A stretch of DNA of 64,000 nt from Nitrosospira briensis (GTDB taxonomy: Bacteria; Pseudomonadota; Gammaproteobacteria; Burkholderiales; Nitrosomonadaceae), in the NCBI RefSeq assembly GCF_900115125.1, contig NZ_FOVJ01000004.1, forward strand, positions 1 to 64,000, read 5' to 3'. A program made the position numbers and the translations under genes. This document shows, piece after piece, positions 18,297 through 27,490 of the stretch (positions are counted from its first letter, which is position 1; every line of letters begins with the position of its first letter). The notes under the pieces were generated by a model that was not told the DNA's origin, searched no databases, and was given only the letters and a program-made list of their open reading frames with translations.

Positions 18297-18785
18297 ATGA
18301 TCATGGCCGTTGACATGTTTTTGAAGCTGGGTGATATAAAAGGTGAATCCAGCGATGACAAGCATAAAGATGAGACCGATGTACTAGCCTGGAGTTGGGG
18401 AATGAGCCAGTCGGGTACGACCCATTTGGGCTCCGGAGGGGGTGCGGGCAAGGTGAGTGTGAATGACTTGTCTATTACAAAATATGTCGACAAGGGAACG
18501 CCGACACTGGTAATTTCGTGCTGTAACGGCAAGCACTTCGACGAGGGGGTGTTGACTGTACGTAAAGCGGGTGAGAGTGCACTTGAATATCTCAAGATCA
18601 CGATGAAAGAAGTTCTTATCTCATCAATTTCGACCGGCGGCAGCGGTGGCGAGGACAGGATTACAGAAAACGTCACGCTCAATTTTGCAGAATTTAAAGT
18701 GGAATACACACCGCAGAAAGCGGATGGAAGCGGCGATGCGGCGATCGAGGCTGGATGGAAAATTGCTGCTAACGTCAAGGCATAG
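18297..18785 (+). CDS. hcp: T6SS tube protein Hcp (copy 1)
   Basis: 162 residues with the Hcp1-family pattern MFLKLGDIKGESSDDKHKDE near the start, then VLAWSWGMSQSG. Hcp forms stacked hexameric rings, the inner tube of the injection apparatus, and also carries small effectors. GAGGAGATGATC precedes the ATG at a normal distance. A second hcp lies 158 bases downstream. Confidence 0.95.
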   Translation: MIMAVDMFLKLGDIKGESSDDKHKDETDVLAWSWGMSQSGTTHLGSGGGAGKVSVNDLSITKYVDKGTPTLVISCCNGKHFDEGVLTVRKAGESALEYLKITMKEVLISSISTGGSGGEDRITENVTLNFAEFKVEYTPQKADGSGDAAIEAGWKIAANVKA

Positions 18786-18943
18786 AGAGCACGCTGCAAT
18801 GCTCGAGCAGCAGTCATGATGAGGCCGGGCCGCTCGCTTCATCAGTTGGGATGATTCTGTCGAACGTCGTTTTTGTGTACTCATAGCTTGGGTTGGCGGC
18901 GTCTGAGAATCACGCCGCTTTGATTAAATCCTTTGATCGATGA

Positions 18944-19435
18944 ATGGCCATGGCCCTCGGAGATATGTTTCTTATGGTAGATGGTGCTCGTCAGGGCCCC
19001 ATCAAGGGTGAAGCGCAGGATGAGGACCACAAGGATGAGATCGATGTGCGGGATTGGTCATGGGGCATGCAGGCGAAGACCGCATTAAGCGGTGGCGGTA
19101 CAAGTCCAAAGGCTACCCTGAGCGAGTTGAACATCGTCAAGCAAGTGGATAGCGCATCAACAGGCTTGATGGCGGCAATGCGTAATAACGATCTGATAAA
19201 GAAAGCGGTGCTCACCGTACGCAAATCTGGAGGGACCCCGCACGAGTTCTTCAAAATCACTATCGAAAATGGCCGCATAACCGCGCTTGATGTCGATACT
19301 GCCAGCTTTACATCGACCGGCTACCTTTCTGAAAGGCTCAGCCTGGCCTTTCAGAAGATTAGCGTGGAATACATTCCGCAGGGGCCGGAGGGCCTTCCCC
19401 AGGGAAGCATGCTATTCGACGCCGAGATATCCTGA
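18944..19435 (+). CDS. hcp: T6SS tube protein Hcp (copy 2)
   Basis: 163 residues with the same layout as the preceding Hcp (IKGEAQDEDHKDEIDVRDWSWGMQ) but clearly divergent in sequence, so the pair is not a recent duplication. ATG at 18944; a second ATG two codons later is equally possible. No strong ribosome site is visible, unlike copy 1, which hints at different expression. It may specialise in different cargo or form mixed tubes; this is inference. Confidence 0.93.
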   Translation: MAMALGDMFLMVDGARQGPIKGEAQDEDHKDEIDVRDWSWGMQAKTALSGGGTSPKATLSELNIVKQVDSASTGLMAAMRNNDLIKKAVLTVRKSGGTPHEFFKITIENGRITALDVDTASFTSTGYLSERLSLAFQKISVEYIPQGPEGLPQGSMLFDAEIS

Positions 19436-19462
19436 AGCTCTTATTCCAATGGAGGAATCGCC

Positions 19463-20299
19463 ATGAGCATCGCGAGTGCTGCCGAGCAATGCCTGCGTGA
19501 TGGAGATCCCGCCCGGGCCTTGCCAAGGCTTCAGGAAGCGGTTCGCGCCACGCCTGACGACGCGAAGTTGCGAATCTTTCTGTTCCAGCTTCTTTCCGTG
19601 CTGGGGCAGTGGGAGCGTGCGCTCAATCAGTTGAACGTAGCGGCCGAGCTCGACCCCATAGCTTTGGCGATGGCACAGATGTATCGCGAGGCGTTGCATT
19701 GCGAGGTACTGCGTGCGCAGGTGTTCGAAGGAAAAAAGTCGCCCATGGTTTTCGGTCAACCGGACCAGTGGCTGGCGCTGCTGATCGAGTCACTGCTGCT
19801 CGTTGGACAGGGGAAGCATCGCGAAGCCGACGCGTTGCGCGTAACGGCATTTGACGAGGCGGACGCAACCAGCGGCATTATCGATGGTCAGCCGTTCGGC
19901 TGGATCGCCGATGCGGACAGCCGTTTAGGGCCAGTATGCGAAGCTATTATCAATGGCCGCTATTACTGGGTGCCGTTTTCCCGCCTTCGCGCCGTAACGA
20001 TCGATGCTCCGGAAGATCTTCGGGATGTGGTCTGGATGCCGGCGCATTTTCAGTTTGATAACGGTGGCGAAAGCGTTGCTCTGATTCCGACCCGATATCC
20101 CGATTCCGAAAAAAGCGATGATGGACAACTTCTACTGGCACGCAAAACCATCTGGCTCGAAGCCGCACCGGATGTTTACCACGGTTTGGGCCAGCGAGTG
20201 TTCGCTTCGGATAATGGTGAGGTTCCTCTCATGGATGTCCGGCAGATCATGCTCGGCCCAGACGCCGGTGCCGCGTCCGCCAATTCGGTTGCCGATTAA
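19463..20299 (+). CDS. tagJ: T6SS accessory protein TagJ (ImpE family)
   Basis: 278 residues, with GGAGGAATCGCC before the ATG. The N-terminal TPR-like helices (LRDGDPARALPRLQEAVRATPDD) and the C-terminal ImpE region (NGRYYWVPFSRLRAVTIDAPEDLRDVVWMPA) are diagnostic. TagJ binds TssB and is thought to help ClpV act on the sheath. It occurs only in some T6SS subfamilies, usually with the short type of TssA seen here. It lies two bases before tssE. Confidence 0.93.
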   Translation: MSIASAAEQCLRDGDPARALPRLQEAVRATPDDAKLRIFLFQLLSVLGQWERALNQLNVAAELDPIALAMAQMYREALHCEVLRAQVFEGKKSPMVFGQPDQWLALLIESLLLVGQGKHREADALRVTAFDEADATSGIIDGQPFGWIADADSRLGPVCEAIINGRYYWVPFSRLRAVTIDAPEDLRDVVWMPAHFQFDNGGESVALIPTRYPDSEKSDDGQLLLARKTIWLEAAPDVYHGLGQRVFASDNGEVPLMDVRQIMLGPDAGAASANSVAD

Positions 20300-20301
20300 T
20301 C

Positions 20302-20814
20302 ATGACCGACCCGGTTCCGCAGGAACGGCTGCAACCTGCGCTGCTGGACCGCCTTGCTGATAACGAACCGGAAAAGAAGCTGGAACCGCGCGAAGCGCGG
20401 GTTATGAACAAGGCTCAATTAAGGGAGGCAGTGCTCCGTGATTTGGCATGGTTGTTCAATACGACCAAGCTTGACAGCCATGAGGATTTCATCGGATTCG
20501 ATTTTGCGGAGCGCTCCGTTATCAACTTCGGCCTTCCGGCACTCTCCGGCGAAACGGCTTCCACGCTGGATATTATTGAACTGGAACGTTCGATAAAGCA
20601 GGCAATCATCGACTTCGAACCTCGTATCGCGCCTTCCAGCCTGCAGGTTGAAGCTTTGGTTACCGACTTGCAGCTTGATCGTCATAATGTAATCAGTGTG
20701 CAGATCAGGGGCGAGCTTTGGGCCTACCCTGTACCGCTGGAGCTGCTGCTGCGGACCGACGTGGATCTGGAAACCGGACAGGTGGAAATCCGCGATCTGG
20801 CGCGATGGGGATAG
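20302..20814 (+). CDS. tssE: T6SS baseplate protein TssE (gp25-like)
   Basis: 170 residues. The gp25-like lysozyme-related fold is recognisable (VLRDLAWLFNTT, FAERSVINFGLPALSG, IEQAI-type helix IELERSIKQAIIDFEPRI). TssE is a wedge component of the baseplate that starts sheath polymerisation. It follows tagJ after two bases, and a 104-base gap separates it from tssF. The N-terminal 30 residues are charged and not part of the domain. Confidence 0.94.
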   Translation: MTDPVPQERLQPALLDRLADNEPEKKLEPREARVMNKAQLREAVLRDLAWLFNTTKLDSHEDFIGFDFAERSVINFGLPALSGETASTLDIIELERSIKQAIIDFEPRIAPSSLQVEALVTDLQLDRHNVISVQIRGELWAYPVPLELLLRTDVDLETGQVEIRDLARWG

Positions 20815-20918
20815 CTAAGGGTTCTTCACTGCAGCAACTGCGCCTGGTAATCAAGCGTGTGATCTTGCTTGAGGTTCGGAACATAATCTTACAACTCGGT
20901 TAGCGCGAGCGCATGTAA

Positions 20919-22793
20919 ATGGATCCCCGCCTGCTGCTTCACTACAACCAGGAACTCGCCTACCTGCGTGAAATGGGGGCTGAATTCGCCCAGCAGTTCC
21001 CGAAGATCGCCGGTCGCCTGGGCATGGAGGGTATAGAGGTTGCCGACCCCTATGTAGAGAGGCTGATGGAAGGCGTTGCATTCCTTGCCGCCCGGGTGCA
21101 GCTCAAGCTGGATGCGGAATTTCCGCGCTTCACTCAGCGTTTGCTGGAAATTGTCTACCCCAACTATTTGGCGCCAACACCGGCGATGCTGATCGCCCGG
21201 TTCCAACCGTTGCTTTCCGAAACCAATCTCGCACAGGGATTCACCATTCCCCGCGGCAGTTCGATGCATAGTCAGCCGGGCAAAAACGATGCGACTGCCT
21301 GCGAATTCCGCCTTGCACAGGATACTGCCCTCTGGCCGCTGGAAATCACCCGTGCGGAATACTTTACTTTCGCGCCCGATCTGCCACTCAATAAATTGCC
21401 GCTGTCGCAACCCATCAAGGGGGGAGTGCGGCTCAGAATCAAAACGACCGCAGGGTTGAAGTTCAACGAGCTCAGCCTGGACCAGCTGCGGTTATTCCTG
21501 TCGGGTAGTGACGAGGTAGCCTACAAACTGCACGAACTGTGCCTTGGCGCGCCGCTGGGTATAGCGGTCGCCCCAGCCATGGAGCCCTGGCCCTGGCACC
21601 AGTTTCTGCCTGCGCGCAACATCCAGCCGGTGGGCTATAGCGATGAGCATGCGCTTTTGCCGGTCAACCTGCGCAGTTTTCAAGGATATCGGCTCTTGCA
21701 GGAATATTTTGCGTTTCCGCAGCGCTTCTTATTTCTCGACATCGAGGGTTTGGGACCCGCGGTGCGAAAGCACGCAGGCGACGAATTGGAGATTGTTCTG
21801 CTGTTTTCACGCGGCGAAACAGTTTTGGAAAACATTGTCGACCGCGCCAATTTCTCTCTTTTTTGCGCGCCTGCGATCAATCTGTTTAACAAGCGTGCGG
21901 ACCGTGTTCACCTTACCGACAATACCTTTGAATACCATGTTGTTCCCGACCGGACACGGCCCATGGATTTCGAGGTTTTTGAAGTGACCAGCGTGACAGG
22001 CTATGGCGTGGGCAGCGACAGCGAACGTCCTTTCCTGCCATTTTACGCGGCCTACCATACCGAATCAGTTGGCAAGCAGGGCTATTTCACCCTGCAGCGT
22101 GAGCCGCGTCTTTTATCGGTAGCGCAAAAACGCGTCGGGACACGCTCCAGCTATATCGGCAGCGAAGTTTTTCTTTCGCTGGTTGATCCCGAAGAGGCGC
22201 CGTACTCCAGCGATCTCAGACAACTGGCAATCACCACCTTATGCACCAATCGCGACCTTGTGCTACAGATGCCCTTGGGTTTGGGGAAGACGGATTTTAC
22301 CCTTGATACCGCGGCGCCGCTTGAAGCGATTCGTTGCGTTAAAGGACCCTCCCGGCCTTATTCGCCTCTATGGACGGGAGCGCTTGCCTGGCAATTCGTG
22401 AGCCACCTGTCGCTCAACTATTTATCCCTCATGGATAACAGCGAACACGAAGGGGCCGCAGCCTTGCGGGAAATGCTGGAGCTGTATGCGATGACTACCG
22501 ACGCCGGCGTAAAAAAGCAGATAGAGGGGGTCCGGAAGCTATCTGTGAGGCCCATCATAGGACGCCTGCCGAGCCCGGGCCTTATAACCCATGGCCGCGG
22601 ACTGGAAATTGTGCTTCAGCTCGAAGAACTCGCCTTTCAGGGTAATAGCGCGTTTCTTTTCGGCAGCGTAATGGAACAGTTTTTCGCGCGGTACGTTTCA
22701 CTGAACTCCTTCACGGAGACTGTGCTTTCCTCAAGCGAACGAGGCGAAATCATGCGTTGGAGGCCGCGATGCGGAACGCGCCCGATCCTTTGA
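20919..22793 (+). CDS. tssF: T6SS baseplate protein TssF
   Basis: 624 residues of normal length. The start MDPRLLLHYNQELAYLREMG and following EFAQQFPKIAGRLG are the classic TssF N-terminus. TssF, TssG, TssE and TssK form the baseplate wedges. There is little ribosome-site sequence before the ATG. Its 3' end overlaps tssG, so the two are translationally coupled. Confidence 0.96.
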   Translation: MDPRLLLHYNQELAYLREMGAEFAQQFPKIAGRLGMEGIEVADPYVERLMEGVAFLAARVQLKLDAEFPRFTQRLLEIVYPNYLAPTPAMLIARFQPLLSETNLAQGFTIPRGSSMHSQPGKNDATACEFRLAQDTALWPLEITRAEYFTFAPDLPLNKLPLSQPIKGGVRLRIKTTAGLKFNELSLDQLRLFLSGSDEVAYKLHELCLGAPLGIAVAPAMEPWPWHQFLPARNIQPVGYSDEHALLPVNLRSFQGYRLLQEYFAFPQRFLFLDIEGLGPAVRKHAGDELEIVLLFSRGETVLENIVDRANFSLFCAPAINLFNKRADRVHLTDNTFEYHVVPDRTRPMDFEVFEVTSVTGYGVGSDSERPFLPFYAAYHTESVGKQGYFTLQREPRLLSVAQKRVGTRSSYIGSEVFLSLVDPEEAPYSSDLRQLAITTLCTNRDLVLQMPLGLGKTDFTLDTAAPLEAIRCVKGPSRPYSPLWTGALAWQFVSHLSLNYLSLMDNSEHEGAAALREMLELYAMTTDAGVKKQIEGVRKLSVRPIIGRLPSPGLITHGRGLEIVLQLEELAFQGNSAFLFGSVMEQFFARYVSLNSFTETVLSSSERGEIMRWRPRCGTRPIL

Positions 22794-23818
22794 GTTATTT
22801 CAGGGCGCTGGAAGACAAACCTTTCAGCTTCGATTTTTTCCAGGCGCTGCGACGCATGGAATGCCTGCATCCGGACAAGCCCAGGCTGGGTAGAGGCATG
22901 CGCCCCATAGACGAGCCGTTGCGGCTTGCCCAGGAGCCTTCAATGACGTTTGCGCCTTCCACACTTTCTGCGTGCAATCCGCCTGCGGAAGGTAAGCCGG
23001 GGCGCATCGAAGTCAGGTTTTTTGGTCTTCTTGGACCCAATGGCCCCCTCCCGCTGCACCTTACGGAGTACGGGCGTGGGCGGCTGATCAACGCGGGAGA
23101 TGCTACTTTCGTGCGTTTTCTCGATATGTTCAACCATCGTTTTCTTCTCTTCTTTTATAGAGCATGGGCGCAAGCGCGTCCCGCTGTTAGCCTGGACAGG
23201 CCACGTGAGGACCGGTTTACGGTCTACGTCGGCGCGCTTGAAGGCATGGCCGGGGACAAGCTCCGCGGACGTGATGACATAGGCGATTTTGCCAAACTCT
23301 TCTTCGCTGGCCTGCTCGGCCGCCAGGTACGCAACCGCGACGGTCTCGTTGCGCTGTTGACATCTTATTTTCACGTGCCGGTCCAGGTGGAGCAGTTTGT
23401 TGGCCATTGGATGCCGTTGCCCCCGCGCGAGCGCACGCGTCTTGTTGCGGGAGAGCCGGGTGCGCAGTTAGGGTGTGGCACGGTGCTGGGGGCCAGAGTC
23501 TGGGATGCGCAGCATAAATTCAGAATCTGGCTTGGACCTCTTACGTTAAGTCAATACGAGAGCTTTCTCCCCGGGGGCAAGGCAATTGACCGGCTTGTGG
23601 CTTGGGTACGGCAATATTTCTGTTTTGAATTCGAGTGGGATGCGCGGCTTGTGCTCGCTCGCCATGAGGTGCCGAAGGTTCGTCTGGGCCAATTCGGACG
23701 GCTGGGCTGGACAACATGGCTGGGGACGCGTCCGACCGCAACCGACGCAACCGATTTGACGCTGGATGCGGAGCGGCTGACTTCCACAGGACCCGGGGTT
23801 ACCGGCCGCCCCGACTGA
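22769..23818 (+). CDS. tssG: T6SS baseplate protein TssG
   Basis: 349 residues from the ATG at 22769, chosen because GGAGG lies five bases before it; a TTG four codons upstream is the alternative. Conserved segments are FDFFQALRRME, VRFFGLLGPNGPLPLHLTEY and the C-terminal LGQFGRLGWTTWLG. TssG pairs with TssF in the baseplate wedge. The gene overlaps tssF by 25 bases. Confidence 0.95.
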   Translation: MRNAPDPLSYFRALEDKPFSFDFFQALRRMECLHPDKPRLGRGMRPIDEPLRLAQEPSMTFAPSTLSACNPPAEGKPGRIEVRFFGLLGPNGPLPLHLTEYGRGRLINAGDATFVRFLDMFNHRFLLFFYRAWAQARPAVSLDRPREDRFTVYVGALEGMAGDKLRGRDDIGDFAKLFFAGLLGRQVRNRDGLVALLTSYFHVPVQVEQFVGHWMPLPPRERTRLVAGEPGAQLGCGTVLGARVWDAQHKFRIWLGPLTLSQYESFLPGGKAIDRLVAWVRQYFCFEFEWDARLVLARHEVPKVRLGQFGRLGWTTWLGTRPTATDATDLTLDAERLTSTGPGVTGRPD

Positions 23819-23938
23819 ATAGAAAAGCATGAATCAAAAACATTGGTATTCTTGCGAAAGCGGAATCTAACGAGGCTTTAATGACCGGCTTCGGTGTCAT
23901 GGCCGGCTAAATAAATAAACAAAAAGGAAGGAAGCAGT

Positions 23939-26839
23939 ATGAGCGAAATCAGCCGTGTTGCGCTTTTCCGCAAGCTGAACAGTTTGGCCTATAAGGCAAT
24001 CGACAGTGCTACGGTTTTCTGCAAGCTGCGCGGAAACCCTTATGTCGAACTGGAGCATTGGCTACAACAAATTCTCGCCAATCAAGACTCCGACCTGCAT
24101 CGTATCTTCAAGCATTTCGAAGTTGATAATTCCCGGTTTGCCAAGGATTTAACCGATGCGCTTGACAGGTTGCCTCGGGGCGCGACATCGATCACCGATT
24201 TGTCGGAGCTTATCGGGCATGCGGTGGAACGTGGGTGGGTCTATGGCACACTAATGTTCGGCGAAGGGCAGGTGAGGACCGGTCATCTTCTGGTTGGCAT
24301 GCTTAAAGCCCCCAGCTTGCGCAATGCCTTGTTCCATATTTCTCGCCAGTTCGAGCGCATCCGGCTGGATACACTGACCGAAGAATTTGCCGAAATCGTT
24401 GCCGGTTCACCGGAGGAACATTTAGGCTCAACCGATAGCCCGGGCGCCGCGCCGGGGGAGGCGAGCGGCGCCATGGCGCCGGCCCAGATGGGCAAGCAAG
24501 AAGCGCTGAAAAAGTTTTCAGTGGACCTGATCGCCAGAGCGCGCAAAGGCGAGATCGACCCGGTAACCGGCCGCGACGAGGAAATCCGCCAGATCGTCGA
24601 TATTTTAATGCGGCGGCGTCAGAATAACCCCATCCTGACCGGTGAGGCCGGGGTAGGAAAGACGGCCGTAGTGGAGGGCTTCGCGCTCCGCATCGCGAAG
24701 GGCGACGTGCCGCCGCCACTGAAAGATGTCTCTCTGCTCATGCTGGATATCGGCCTTTTGCAAGCAGGCGCGAGCATGAAGGGTGAATTTGAAAATCGTT
24801 TGCGGCAGGTTATCGACGAGGTACAGGCTTCTCCCAAACCCATCATTCTTTTCATCGATGAAGCGCATACCTTGATTGGCGCAGGCGGCCCGGCGGGTAC
24901 CGGCGATGCAGCCAACCTGCTGAAACCTGCGCTTGCGCGCGGCACGCTGCGCACCATTGGGGCCACTACCTGGGCTGAGTACCGGAAATACTTCGAGAAA
25001 GATCCGGCGCTTACCCGCCGCTTTCAGGTCGTGCAGATACTCGAGCCGACAGAAGAGAAAGCGATACTCATGGTTCGTGGAGTCGCCTCGACACTGGAAA
25101 AACATCACCGCGTGCAACTTCTGGATGAAGCACTGGAAGCAGTGGTAAAGCTGTCGCACCGCTATATCCCTGCCCGCCAGTTGCCGGACAAGGCCGTAAG
25201 CCTGCTTGACACGACCTGCGCACGCGTGGCCATCAGTCAGCATGCCACTCCTGCCGAGGTGGAAGACTGCCAGCGCCGTTTGGAGGCATTGCAGACCGAG
25301 CTGGAAATCATCAGCCGTGAAGAAGAGATCGGCTGCGATGTTGGTAGAAGGCGAGCGGATGTGGAGCAAAAGCAAGCCGAGGAAAAAGAACGCCTCACCG
25401 TTCTTGAGGCGCGCTGGCAAGAGGAAAAAGGACTCGTCGACAAGATACTGGAGCTGCGCGGTAAATTGCGTGCCGGGGGCAAGCCGGTGGATGTGAAAGC
25501 GCCGGGCATCGGCGCAAGTACGAGCGTATCCGACGCTTCGGCAACAGGCACAGTCAGCACCAATCCACCCGCCGCATCCCCATCGAACGAGAGGCCACAA
25601 CCTGCATCGCAAGCCGAGTTGCAGAACAACCCGCAAGCCGGATCGCAACCTGCACCGCAACCAAATGCAACCGCGGAGCCTGCCGGGACGGTGGACTCCG
25701 CCACACCCGCGGTTCCATCCGGAACCGAACCCCCGCTAAGTCCGGAAGACCGCAAGAAGCTGCTGGCGGAACTGCATGAACTCCAGGAAAAGTTATATGC
25801 GCTCCAAGGTGAGAGCCCTCTAATCATGCCCACTGTAGACGCCCAGGTGGTGGCATCGGTTGTCGCTGACTGGACTGGCATACCGGTGGGTCGCATGGTG
25901 AAGAACGAAGCGGAAGCCGTGCTCAAGCTTGCCGATACCTTGAACCAGCGGATCATCGGCCAGCGCCATGCCCTGGATATAATCGCCCGCCGTATCCAGA
26001 CTTCACGCGCCAAGCTGGACAACCCCAACAAGCCTATCGGCGTGTTCATGCTTTGTGGGCCGTCCGGCGTGGGCAAAACGGAAACCGCGCTGGCGCTTGC
26101 CGAGTCGCTTTACGGCGGCGAGCAGAACGTCATTACCATCAACATGAGCGAATTCCAGGAAGCGCACACTGTTTCAACATTGAAAGGCGCGCCGCCGGGC
26201 TACGTCGGATACGGCGAAGGAGGGGTCCTGACCGAAGCCGTGCGGCGCCGCCCGTATAGCGTAGTGTTGCTGGACGAAGTTGAAAAAGCCCACCCCGACG
26301 TACACGAAATCTTCTTCCAGGTGTTCGACAAGGGCTGGATGGAAGACGGCGAGGGACGCCACATCAATTTCAAGAACACCATTATTCTGCTTACCACCAA
26401 TGTCGGCACTGATTTAATCATGAGCATGTGCCGCGACCCGGAGTTGATGCCCAGTGCGGATGCCTTGGGAAAGGCGCTGCGGGAACCGCTGCTCAAAGTG
26501 TTTCCACCCGCGCTACTGGGGCGGCTGGTAGTGATTCCGTACTATCCATTATCTGACGAAATGATCGGGATAATCGCCCGGCTGCAACTCGGCCGGATCA
26601 AAAAACGCATCCTGGAGAACCACAGAATTCCATTCTCATATGATGACGAGACAGTCAAGCTCATCGTCAGCCGCTGCACCGAACTGGAAAGCGGCGGGCG
26701 GATGATCGATGCCATTCTCACCAATACTGTCCTGCCGCGGATAAGCGAGGAATTTCTCAGGCGCATGATTGAAGGCAAGCCGATAAGCAGGGTTCAGGTA
26801 AGCGTGAAGGATGGGGATTTTGGGTATGGGTTTGAGTGA
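23939..26839 (+). CDS. tssH: T6SS AAA+ ATPase TssH (ClpV)
   Basis: 966 residues. It has an N-terminal Clp-N domain, a first ATPase domain with Walker A GEAGVGKTAV, a coiled-coil middle domain, and a second ATPase domain with GPSGVGKTETA and LLDEVEKAHPDV. ClpV disassembles contracted sheath for reuse. About residues 515-600, between the middle domain and the second ATPase domain, are an unusual Ala/Pro/Gln/Ser-rich low-complexity insert that lengthens the protein beyond the usual 850-900 residues. AAGGAAGGAAG precedes the start. It closes the core T6SS block. Confidence 0.96.
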   Translation: MSEISRVALFRKLNSLAYKAIDSATVFCKLRGNPYVELEHWLQQILANQDSDLHRIFKHFEVDNSRFAKDLTDALDRLPRGATSITDLSELIGHAVERGWVYGTLMFGEGQVRTGHLLVGMLKAPSLRNALFHISRQFERIRLDTLTEEFAEIVAGSPEEHLGSTDSPGAAPGEASGAMAPAQMGKQEALKKFSVDLIARARKGEIDPVTGRDEEIRQIVDILMRRRQNNPILTGEAGVGKTAVVEGFALRIAKGDVPPPLKDVSLLMLDIGLLQAGASMKGEFENRLRQVIDEVQASPKPIILFIDEAHTLIGAGGPAGTGDAANLLKPALARGTLRTIGATTWAEYRKYFEKDPALTRRFQVVQILEPTEEKAILMVRGVASTLEKHHRVQLLDEALEAVVKLSHRYIPARQLPDKAVSLLDTTCARVAISQHATPAEVEDCQRRLEALQTELEIISREEEIGCDVGRRRADVEQKQAEEKERLTVLEARWQEEKGLVDKILELRGKLRAGGKPVDVKAPGIGASTSVSDASATGTVSTNPPAASPSNERPQPASQAELQNNPQAGSQPAPQPNATAEPAGTVDSATPAVPSGTEPPLSPEDRKKLLAELHELQEKLYALQGESPLIMPTVDAQVVASVVADWTGIPVGRMVKNEAEAVLKLADTLNQRIIGQRHALDIIARRIQTSRAKLDNPNKPIGVFMLCGPSGVGKTETALALAESLYGGEQNVITINMSEFQEAHTVSTLKGAPPGYVGYGEGGVLTEAVRRRPYSVVLLDEVEKAHPDVHEIFFQVFDKGWMEDGEGRHINFKNTIILLTTNVGTDLIMSMCRDPELMPSADALGKALREPLLKVFPPALLGRLVVIPYYPLSDEMIGIIARLQLGRIKKRILENHRIPFSYDDETVKLIVSRCTELESGGRMIDAILTNTVLPRISEEFLRRMIEGKPISRVQVSVKDGDFGYGFE

Positions 26840-27019
26840 TTCCTTGGGACGACCACAAATATTTTTATTTTTGATGTCTCAGTAGCGCGTATTAATCCCG
26901 GATGACCTACAAAGAATACTGCACCGTTGAATAATCTTCATGTCGCTTAATGTCTGAGCAGCGGTGTGGCTGGAATTAGAATCTGCCAGAAGGATTAACT
27001 CTGAAACGGGAGGCCTGAT

Positions 27020-27490
27020 ATGTCTGACACACTCTTTGATAAATTATGGAACAATCATCCCGCTAATGAGGATCCACCACTGATAGAACCTTGCTCCACA
27101 AACGGCAGAAGTAACCACGGCAATCAGTGCGTGATCCGCTTAGGTTTGAGTTTCGCTCGTTCTGGCATAAGCCTTGCCTCCTATCGAGGCGTTTTTTGCT
27201 GGAGTAGACACGGCCGCCAGCATCCTCTTCGGGTTGAACAGATGAAACTGTGGCTTGATTCCGATGATGTTACCTTTGTCGATTACGCAGACATCTCACG
27301 TAAAGACAGACGAGGACATCAGGCATCATATCAATCTTATCTAGGATATCGCGGTATTGTCGCGTGTATTAACTTTTGGGGGAGGGGGAACCAGGGAGAT
27401 CATATAGATCTCTGGGATGGTAGCGTTATGGCTCACGGAGGCCGTGATTACTTCCAGCGTTCGCAGGAGATATGGTTTTGGGAAATGTAA
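27020..27490 (+). CDS. T6SS peptidoglycan amidase effector, Tae4 family
   Basis: 156 residues, with GGGAGG before the ATG. The Cys in NQCVIRLG (C37) and the His in GDHIDLWDG (H128, with D130) match the Cys-His-Asp layout of Tae4 amidases, which cut the D-Glu/mDAP peptide bond in peptidoglycan of rival cells after T6SS delivery. There is no signal peptide, as expected for an Hcp-tube cargo. It sits directly after clpV and overlaps the next gene by 19 bases, the arrangement of an effector with its immunity gene. Confidence 0.88.
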   Translation: MSDTLFDKLWNNHPANEDPPLIEPCSTNGRSNHGNQCVIRLGLSFARSGISLASYRGVFCWSRHGRQHPLRVEQMKLWLDSDDVTFVDYADISRKDRRGHQASYQSYLGYRGIVACINFWGRGNQGDHIDLWDGSVMAHGGRDYFQRSQEIWFWEM

